Assembly (NCBI GenBank): GCA_018399855.1
Contig: JAGYNX010000057.1
Location: forward strand, 1 to 9,668
Direction of reading: 5' to 3'
Length of the DNA: 9,668 nt
Origin: Spirochaetota bacterium
GTDB taxonomy: Bacteria > Spirochaetota > UBA4802 > UB4802
Each line of letters starts with the position of its first letter. The first letter of the stretch is position 1. Below the pieces are notes generated by a model. The model saw nothing but the letters and a program-made list of their open reading frames with translations. It was not told where the DNA came from and did not search any database. The position numbers and the translations under genes are program-made. Shown piece by piece: positions 1 to 5,585 of the stretch.

Positions 1-392
1 TTTTGTTAGCAGTTTGGCTTCAGGACACAGGTTTCATTTTAACCTCATGACAGGGGTAACGTATTAATTTTCATAGTATGCCCTTTATTCGTGTCGCAAG
101 TATGAATTTAAATATGAAACAATTCAAATCAATTTCTCAAAGTAGTGTTATATTAAATCATACCTCATAACTGCCCGGGGCATTGGCAATGAATATACGC
201 CAATCTTTGTGATTGATATATACACAGACACTTCGCGGAAAACTATATAATCATGGCATACGTTCATTATCATTATTGATGATATGATTACCCATGAATA
301 GGCAAAAAGAATTATTTTACGCGAAATTGCCTGATCATACACAGGTGCACCGTGGTTGTGTTATATTGATACAATGCTGTAAATCCTTTAAT
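1..392. other. AT-rich stretch with no supported gene
   Basis: No coding region in these 392 bases can be supported. The only open frame of note, leftward at 148-342 (64 codons), has no Shine-Dalgarno sequence before its ATG, no recognisable domain and mixed composition, so I treat it as chance. A short inverted repeat (ATTGGC at 182-187 and GCCAAT at 199-204) lies inside it and is too weak to call a terminator. The stretch lies downstream of the leftward gene ending at 393 and shows no clear T-tract hairpin for that transcript. Confidence 0.5.
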
Positions 393-719
393 TTAAAATA
401 AAAAAGATACAATAACAACTGAAAATATAACCATAAAGAAAGCTATTATTGCAAATTCCAATGATTTAAGTATTCGTTTCTTTTTTGGTATTAATGGGAA
501 ATGGCTATATCCCTCATATACGTTTATAAAAGCTACAATTCCTGCAATTATTCCAAAGATACAGCCAATAGTGGCAAGTAATAAAAATAATTTTTGATCC
601 AATGTTGTGATACTATTCCCTTGAAAATGGATTTTTAAATACAGCCCCCTGTAATATTTTCGCAAACAGTGAAATGCCATACCTGCCAAGGGTATCAGGA
701 TCGCCTTAAATAACAACAA
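393..719 (-). CDS. Small three-helix membrane protein, downstream partner of the dynamin-like gene
   Basis: I do not recognise a family. The 108-residue product has three hydrophobic stretches, roughly residues 3-20, 43-66 and 88-108, with a lysine/arginine-rich loop (PKKKRILK, about residues 77-84) before the last helix, so it is probably an inner-membrane protein. It starts 21 bases after the dynamin-like gene on the same strand and is likely co-transcribed with it. The start is uncertain. The frame opens with TTG codons and no ribosome binding site. A nearby ATG at 733-735 gives MNKIFLVVI and then a stop, one frame away. Reading that ATG through a +1 shift would give a continuous hydrophobic N-terminus, so the gene may be frameshifted or use a TTG start. 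Its context next to a membrane-remodelling GTPase suggests a membrane anchor or partner, but that is inference only. Confidence 0.55.
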   Translation of the reverse strand: MLLFKAILIPLAGMAFHCLRKYYRGLYLKIHFQGNSITTLDQKLFLLLATIGCIFGIIAGIVAFINVYEGYSHFPLIPKKKRILKSLEFAIIAFFMVIFSVVIVSFLF

Positions 720-740
720 GAAATATTTTGTTCATATTCT

Positions 741-2531
741 TTAATGTTGAAATTCCTTTAATTTTAAAATTATTTTTTCTATTTTTATTTTCATTTCTTC
801 AAGTTGCCATAATTCATTAGAAGTCTCACTTTCTATGTTATTTCTTTTTTCTATTGTTGCTGCAATAACCTTACTGGTAATGTCAGTGATATAAGTAAAC
901 TGTTCATCAGAATCATGCTTCAGTTTTCTAAAGGTAGAATTAATATTTTGCAGTGTAGACCATCGCAAGTTTTCCACATTGTTCAAAACCAATATATCAA
1001 TTTGTTGTTCAAGTCTATTTCTGATCCTCCGTTCACGCATTTTTTTGGGTACAATTCTGTCAATGAATTCTTCAGGAATGGGTCTCAAAATCGCTTTCCA
1101 TTGATGTAAAACCCAATATGGTTCCCGGGCAATAACAAGACCTTCAGTGGTTTCTTGTGACTGAAAAGGAATATCAAATATATTTGCGGCGTTATTGCGA
1201 ACTGAATTAATAATGTTATTTGCTCGACTAAGTTGTTCATTGATTATAGCATTCACATGTGAGTCAAAGAAGGTTGATATCTCGCCCAGTTCATGTTCAT
1301 GAAAAATTGGAATTGCCTTTGAGAACAAATCTCGCATTTCATTTTCAACGATATGGTCGTTTTTTGAGAAATAACTGTCAAGAATCGATTTGAGATGTTC
1401 TTTTGATTTGTTTCTGAGATATTCTGCCTGTTCTTCAAGAAGCTGCAGTAAGCGTTTCCTTTCTCCAGCAAGTATATCGAAAGATATTAATTTTTGCTTT
1501 TCGGCTTCTTTCAATTTTGTATTAAAATGTGAGAGTTTTGATAACGCTTCCTGGATTGGCATTTTGAAGGCTTTAATCGACATTCCAACTTGTAAATTTA
1601 CATCATTTAATATTGAAAAGGCCTTCTTTACAAGAGCATCATACAGTACCGCATCTTTATCATGCGCAATAAATTCCTCAAGATATTCTATGAATAAATC
1701 AACTTTACTTTGTTTTTTTAATAAAGGATTATTTGTTTTGCAGGCATTGAGAGCTTGTTTTGCTGAGAGAGGGAAAAGTTGCGGAGCGGTAATACCGCAT
1801 TTTTCATTTATAACATTGACAATGAACCCGGTTACCTCGTTTATTTCAGTAGAAGATAGATAATCAATTTTATTGATAATGAAAAATATTTTATCTATTA
1901 TTTTTTCCACTTCAGAAAGAAAGTTTATTTCTGTTTCCGTAATAGGAGGGTCTGCTGATACTATAAATATTGCGGCATCACATTGGGGTAGAAAATTTAA
2001 TGTCGCCCGGGTGTTATGAAGATGTGTAGAGCCGATTCCGGGAGTATCAATTAATACAACACCTGTGCTTAAAAAGGATGAATTATAATAAATATCAACC
2101 TTCTCAACGTTAAGCCGATTTTCCGGGTTTTTATCCTCTGTAACATAAGTCGAAATTATGTCACGAAGTTCAATATGTGAATCAGAAACAATTTTAATAT
2201 TTTCTTTACTATCGGTGAAATGAATTTCAATACATGGTTTTACTCCATATTTGATAAATGTCGGGATTGATGTCAGTGGAATAACTGATGTTGGTAATAT
2301 CTCTACTCCTAAAAGTGCGTTGAGAAGAGAACTTTTACCACGTTTAAATTGTCCCAATACAGCCAGGTGAAATTTTTTTTGTTCAAGGCGTTCAATTATT
2401 TCCTGAAGGTGCTTTTGATATGTTAAATAATCAGAACCTGTCGATTCTATCAGTTCGGCAGAAAAAATCAACAGATTGTAAAGATTATTGCTGGTTTGTT
2501 TTGAAGGGGTATTAATATCTGTTGTATACAC
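741..2531 (-). CDS. Bacterial dynamin-like GTPase (dynamin family protein)
   Basis: This is a large GTPase of the bacterial dynamin-like group. Known members bind and remodel or fuse membranes as GTP-driven oligomers. The G domain shows the P-loop GQFKRGKSS at residues 60-68, a switch-I-type segment with threonines at about 87-91, the G3 motif DTPG at 162-165 followed by a Thr-Leu-x-Phe-Leu-Pro stretch, and the G4 motif NKID at 220-223. After about residue 300 the protein is mostly charged and helical, as expected for the dynamin stalk, with a more hydrophobic Trp/Pro-rich patch at about 470-490 that could be the membrane-touching paddle. Its 596 residues are normal for the family. The GTG start at 2529-2531 is chosen because GGAG lies 7 bases upstream; an ATG slightly further up runs into a stop after three codons. 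A small membrane protein gene follows. The gene is AT-rich compared with the right half of the window. The biological role (membrane repair, phage response or other) cannot be read from sequence. Confidence 0.9.
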   Translation of the reverse strand: MYTTDINTPSKQTSNNLYNLLIFSAELIESTGSDYLTYQKHLQEIIERLEQKKFHLAVLGQFKRGKSSLLNALLGVEILPTSVIPLTSIPTFIKYGVKPCIEIHFTDSKENIKIVSDSHIELRDIISTYVTEDKNPENRLNVEKVDIYYNSSFLSTGVVLIDTPGIGSTHLHNTRATLNFLPQCDAAIFIVSADPPITETEINFLSEVEKIIDKIFFIINKIDYLSSTEINEVTGFIVNVINEKCGITAPQLFPLSAKQALNACKTNNPLLKKQSKVDLFIEYLEEFIAHDKDAVLYDALVKKAFSILNDVNLQVGMSIKAFKMPIQEALSKLSHFNTKLKEAEKQKLISFDILAGERKRLLQLLEEQAEYLRNKSKEHLKSILDSYFSKNDHIVENEMRDLFSKAIPIFHEHELGEISTFFDSHVNAIINEQLSRANNIINSVRNNAANIFDIPFQSQETTEGLVIAREPYWVLHQWKAILRPIPEEFIDRIVPKKMRERRIRNRLEQQIDILVLNNVENLRWSTLQNINSTFRKLKHDSDEQFTYITDITSKVIAATIEKRNNIESETSNELWQLEEMKIKIEKIILKLKEFQH

Positions 2532-2602
2532 TTTATGGCTCCATTATATAAAACATTTCACTACTGTTATTATATTCAGGAGTCATCAGCCAGAAGGCAA
2601 TT

Positions 2603-2662
2603 AAGGTGAACTCCATCACCTTCTTGATATATCAATATTAAAACAATTACGTTTTAATGTTG
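2603..2662. promoter_or_regulatory. Cluster of three inverted repeats upstream of the dynamin-like gene
   Basis: Three dyads are packed into 60 bases: AAGGTGA/TCACCTT (2603-2609 and 2616-2622, perfect, 6-base loop); the perfect 12-bp palindrome TTGATATATCAA (2624-2635); and CAATATTAAAAC/GTTTTAATGTTG (2633-2644 and 2651-2662, one mismatch, 6-base loop). They lie between the IS and the GTG start of the dynamin-like gene, on its upstream side. They could be operator sites for a dimeric regulator or structure in the 5' leader. None has a clear T tract, so I do not call a terminator. A TTGACT hexamer (leftward, around 2680) could be part of a promoter, but I see no well-spaced -10. Confidence 0.4.
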
Positions 2663-2733
2663 AACAAGAAAAGTCAAGAAATATTTTATTATATAGAATC
2701 AGCGAGCGATGATGCTATATTTTTACTTTTACA

Positions 2734-2753
2734 CTCTTTCCGGATTCTTGGGA
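2734..2753. repeat. IS terminal inverted repeat (transposase 3' side)
   Basis: This repeat matches the repeat at 4060-4079 at 17 of 20 positions in inverted orientation, sharing the cores TTCCGGA and TTGGGA. It lies a few bases beyond the transposase stop codon at 2758-2760, as expected for a compact IS. Confidence 0.8.
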
Positions 2754-2757
2754 TTAT

Positions 2758-3972
2758 CTATCCGTCAAAAAGTGATTTAATCTCCCTGGAATTGAATTGT
2801 TGAAATATCTTTAGCCTCAGATAGTCAAAATTTTTATACCCATAAGCCATTCTCTGAATGACCCTGATCTTTGTATTCAGCCCTTCTGCAAAGCTATTTG
2901 AGTAATTTCCTCGCAACGCATTTCTGATATACGGTTCCCATCTTTCTATCTTTTTCACAAACTCTGTTATTTGAGAGATGTGAACTTCCTTGGCTCTTTT
3001 CTTCCAGTTCGTTTGACGAACCAGCCTGCTATGTACAGAGGGGCCATCGAATATTTGTCTAAATTCATCACGCAATAGATATGCCTTATACAGCTTCATG
3101 TTTACTTTCAAAAGTTCATCAAGCGTTGTCTGTTGTTTCTCGTTGAGTTTCTCAGGTCTTTTCAATAACAACCATCTGGTACCTTTGAAAAATTCCTTTT
3201 CCTCTTTGCTGCCATTCTTTGCTTCCTGAACACGCAGCTGATCAATTGCCTTTGAAAAATGCTGAGCCAGGTGAAAGTGATCAAAACAGATGATCGATTC
3301 CGTGCAATACTTTCGTACTGTTTTACGAAACGCAAGCCAGGCATACATGGTCACTGCCTGCACGTTTTTGCACCATTGTATACCTTTTCCCTTGAAAAAT
3401 GGGGCAATATCCTCTGATTTTCGCCCTTTTACAACCTCCAACACTTTCTTCTCGTCAGGAGCTGATATAATCGTTGCGTAATTATGCCCCTTCTTTCTGG
3501 AAATTTCATCTATACTTATTCGCCGTGGTTTGACAGCATCCTGACTGACTAACTCCTCTTCGATCCCTTCTTTATCAAGACGATACACCGTATGCTTCGA
3601 TATCCCGAATATACGGGCAACATCAATCCCGGTCATTCGCTTGCAAAACGAATAAATCCATTTTCGATAACGAACCGTGAAACGCTGATACGGATCCAGC
3701 CACTGATGGTGCTCTGTCCCGCAGTAACCACAATCACAATCAATACGATATTTCTTCACAAGTAGAAAACATCTTCTTCCAAATACTGATAAATCTTCAA
3801 CCTTTTGAGTACGGCTGTCTTTGGGTGCCTTTATATACACCTGACCACATTTGGGACACACAGGAAAATCTTCTACTTCAACAGCGATCAATATTTCATC
3901 ACCTTGGAAAATAATATCCTTTACAACACAGCCCGGTAATTCTAATAATTTGGTAAGTAGTTTTAATTCCAT
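2758..3972 (-). CDS. ISL3-family DDE transposase, possibly inactive
   Basis: This is the 404-residue transposase that would cut and join the IS ends. The order is: N-terminal zinc ribbon (CPKC at 39-42, cysteines at 79, 81 and 84), helix-turn-helix at about 112-133 (VARIFGISKHTVYRLDKEG), then an RNase H-fold catalytic domain. D155 in ISIDEISRKKGHNY is the first catalytic Asp, D231 lies in the family motif FDHFHL, and E363 in AEGLNTKIRVIQR is the catalytic Glu. In ISL3 proteins the strand ending in V-x-M-D-M-x-x-x-Y/F normally supplies the second Asp. Here that segment reads VQAVTMYAWLAF, with Tyr210 (codon TAT, one base from GAT) at that place, so the enzyme may be dead although full length. 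The ATG at 3970-3972 has AGGA six bases upstream and lies within the arm of a perfect 15-bp inverted repeat, which could hide it in the mRNA. Family assignment is firm; loss of activity is inferred. Confidence 0.93.
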   Translation of the reverse strand: MELKLLTKLLELPGCVVKDIIFQGDEILIAVEVEDFPVCPKCGQVYIKAPKDSRTQKVEDLSVFGRRCFLLVKKYRIDCDCGYCGTEHHQWLDPYQRFTVRYRKWIYSFCKRMTGIDVARIFGISKHTVYRLDKEGIEEELVSQDAVKPRRISIDEISRKKGHNYATIISAPDEKKVLEVVKGRKSEDIAPFFKGKGIQWCKNVQAVTMYAWLAFRKTVRKYCTESIICFDHFHLAQHFSKAIDQLRVQEAKNGSKEEKEFFKGTRWLLLKRPEKLNEKQQTTLDELLKVNMKLYKAYLLRDEFRQIFDGPSVHSRLVRQTNWKKRAKEVHISQITEFVKKIERWEPYIRNALRGNYSNSFAEGLNTKIRVIQRMAYGYKNFDYLRLKIFQQFNSREIKSLFDG

Positions 3973-4028
3973 CTCGATTCCTTGATTATTTTTGTGGTGA
4001 AAAAAATCTTTGTAATCGAGATGGAATT
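3965..4028 (-). promoter_or_regulatory. Inverted repeat sequestering the transposase start codon
   Basis: A perfect 15-bp inverted repeat (AATTCCATCTCGATT at 3965-3979 and its reverse complement at 4014-4028, 34-base loop) covers the transposase ATG. In the leftward transcript the upstream arm would pair with GAG-AUG and the first codons, which would block translation. IS10 and IS50 use a comparable fold-back to silence transcripts that read in from outside. Here a possible native promoter (TTGGGA, 17 bases, AATAAT, at about 4064-4036 on the minus strand) would start just before the upstream arm, so native transcripts may also carry the hairpin. Confidence 0.6.
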
Positions 4029-4052
4029 TTTATTCAATTATTTATTATTTGT

Positions 4053-5375
4053 TCACTTTTCCCAACATTCCGGAATGAGCCAATCTTTTATATTCACAAA
4101 CATATGTCCGAAATCAACTGAAAGTTTCTCAATATGTACTGCGGTGTCACTAACATTTTCAAGGAATCTTCCTGTCTCATACAATTCATGGTCAGTTCTT
4201 TCAACCAGTGACGTAATTTCTTTCGTAATGGTCTGGGTTTTCTCTGCAAGCTTGCCGATCTCCTGGGCAACTACCGCAAAACCTTTGCCGGATTCGCCCG
4301 CCCTTGCTGCTTCAATTGACGCGTTTAGAGATAAGAGATTGATCTGATCAGATACATCTATAATAAGATTCGTTGCCTCAGACACCTTTTTACTGCTGCC
4401 AAGGGCAAACTTCATGGATTCAAGGCTCTTCGAAACTTCATCCCGGGCTACCCCTATCCTGGCATTCAATCCTTCCTGCTGCACCTGGGCGTTTCCGATA
4501 TTTTTACTGCTGTCTGAAACAAGTTGATGCATCTGCTGAAGATCTTCTATGAGATTCTCCGTTCTGCTCTTTTGCGCATCGGTCATTTGTACAGATGATT
4601 CGGCACTTGCAGCTACTTCTTCAAGTGTGGATGTTATTTCTTCAACACTTGAAGCCTGCGACTGCGCATTGTCGGCAAACTTTCGAGAGCTGTCTGTCAT
4701 TGAATGGGAATACTCACTTAATGTTTGAGTTACACTCTCGATTGATTCAATTATATTCTTTTTTTTCTCATCTTCCCGATTTAATGATTCCTGGTTTTTT
4801 TCCATGCTGGCAATGGCCTGCATCGATATATTCACGATAAGGAAACTGAGAATACAGATCATAAGTGATATTATGGCAAAATGAGTAATTGTGGTTATTA
4901 TGACATTGTCAGCTATTATCCCATAAGAATTTAGTGCAACTGTAGTTCCGCATGCGATAACAATACCTGTAATAATCCATACTGTTATCCTGGTACCAAA
5001 CAGTGCGGCCATAACGATGAACAGCAAAAAATACAGCATGTATATATATTTCCCGGCCTGGGTTGGAACAAGTAACGCCAGGTATAGAACAAGCACAAGG
5101 GGGAACAGTATGGCAACGTAGGCGGTTGTTTTATACCAGCCAGTTTTCAGGATGAAAAGACATACGGCAAAGGATCCGATAACAATGCTCATACTCAGGT
5201 TATATTGCAGGGTAGCCACATCTGGTGAAAAAAAATTTGTGCTGGCAACCGATAACGAAGTTAGAAAGATGAGTATTATCTCAAACCACATCAAAACTTT
5301 CGCTTTTTGATATTGCACAAACGTACTATCTTCATATGCTGAAAGAAAGAAGTGTCTTAATTTTTCAAATACCAT
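4053..5375 (-). CDS. Methyl-accepting chemotaxis protein, C-terminus truncated by the IS
   Basis: This is a membrane receptor that would control CheA/CheW kinase arrays. The ATG at 5373-5375 is chosen because AAAGGTG lies just upstream; an ATG 22 codons earlier has no such site. The N-terminal region has six hydrophobic helices with short loops (about residues 25-185) and no large periplasmic domain, so it probably senses a membrane, internal or small-molecule signal. A long coiled coil follows, with the signalling tip DQINLLSLNASIEAARAGE and GKGFAVVAQEIGKLAEKT. Only about 70 native residues follow the tip, fewer than in most receptors whose N-terminal arm is this long (about 170 residues). 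After VNIKD (residue 431) the last residues WLIPECWEK and the stop are encoded by the ISL3 terminal repeat. The distal part of the C-terminal arm is lost, along with any methylation sites or CheR tether there. Signalling is probably impaired. It could also be listed as a pseudogene. Confidence 0.9.
   Translation of the reverse strand: MVFEKLRHFFLSAYEDSTFVQYQKAKVLMWFEIILIFLTSLSVASTNFFSPDVATLQYNLSMSIVIGSFAVCLFILKTGWYKTTAYVAILFPLVLVLYLALLVPTQAGKYIYMLYFLLFIVMAALFGTRITVWIITGIVIACGTTVALNSYGIIADNVIITTITHFAIISLMICILSFLIVNISMQAIASMEKNQESLNREDEKKKNIIESIESVTQTLSEYSHSMTDSSRKFADNAQSQASSVEEITSTLEEVAASAESSVQMTDAQKSRTENLIEDLQQMHQLVSDSSKNIGNAQVQQEGLNARIGVARDEVSKSLESMKFALGSSKKVSEATNLIIDVSDQINLLSLNASIEAARAGESGKGFAVVAQEIGKLAEKTQTITKEITSLVERTDHELYETGRFLENVSDTAVHIEKLSVDFGHMFVNIKDWLIPECWEK
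4060..4079. repeat. IS terminal inverted repeat (transposase 5' side), coding for the receptor C-terminus
   Basis: This is the inverted partner of 2734-2753 (17 of 20 positions). Read leftward it begins GGCTC at 4081. It is translated as the last residues of the interrupted chemotaxis receptor, and the receptor stop codon TGA lies at 4053-4055, inside the IS. Confidence 0.8.
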
Positions 5376-5516
5376 GACATCACCTTTGCACGTAAATATT
5401 ACTACCCCCTGTAGCAAAACATTTTCAAGGCCTTTCGTCAATAACTATTCAAATTTACAATGTTTGTAGTTTTTTATTCATTTCATTACTTTTCATGTGC
5501 CCGAAGATTATAAATA

Positions 5517-5557
5517 TTGACATAATTCTGAATGAACCTGATATAATGGAATCAGGT
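5517..5557 (+). promoter_or_regulatory. Candidate sigma-70-type promoter with overlapping dyad for the antiporter gene
   Basis: TTGACA (5517-5522) and TATAAT (5542-5547) are both perfect consensus hexamers, but the 19-bp spacer is longer than the usual 17. A dyad ACCTGAT/ATCAGGT (5536-5542 and 5551-5557, 8-base spacer) overlaps the -10 and the likely start site. It could be an operator or form a small hairpin at the 5' end of the mRNA. The antiporter ATG follows about 30 bases later. Confidence 0.55.
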
Positions 5558-5585
5558 CAGAATATTTTTTACAACGGGTTATTCT

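Larger units (their letters stand above)
2732..4081 (-). mobile_element. ISL3-family insertion sequence, about 1.35 kb
   Basis: The element is defined by a single ISL3 transposase gene and by imperfect terminal inverted repeats. The left end reads inward CTCTTTCCGGATTCTTGGGA (2734-2753) and the right end, on the minus strand, reads inward CTCATTCCGGAATGTTGGGA (4079-4060): 17 of 20 positions match. At the right end two further bases make the terminus GGCTC, a common ISL3-type end; the left end has CA in that place, so the left boundary is uncertain by about 2 bp. The transposase stop codon lies just inside the left repeat. No clean 8-bp target duplication is visible: the flank is AAAAGATT on the receptor side and TAAAAGTA on the other. 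The element sits in the 3' end of the chemotaxis receptor gene. Confidence 0.85.

Noticed and set aside
148..342. Leftward 64-codon open frame
   Set aside because: There is no ribosome binding site, no domain, no coupling to a neighbour, and the composition looks like chance in AT-rich DNA.
1390..1863. Rightward 157-codon frame inside the dynamin-like gene
   Set aside because: It is a shadow of the GTPase gene: Cys/Ser/Phe-rich translation with no start signal or motif.
2603..2622. Rho-independent terminator
   Set aside because: The hairpin has only 7-bp arms and no following T run on either strand.
2690..2731. Thirteen-codon leftward reading beyond the IS as a possible leftover receptor tail
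   Set aside because: It is too short and has no receptor motif; the joining frame cannot be fixed without a target duplication.
3982..4347. Rightward frame across the IS end and receptor gene
   Set aside because: It runs antisense to the receptor and crosses the IS boundary; composition and lack of a start site mark it as a shadow.
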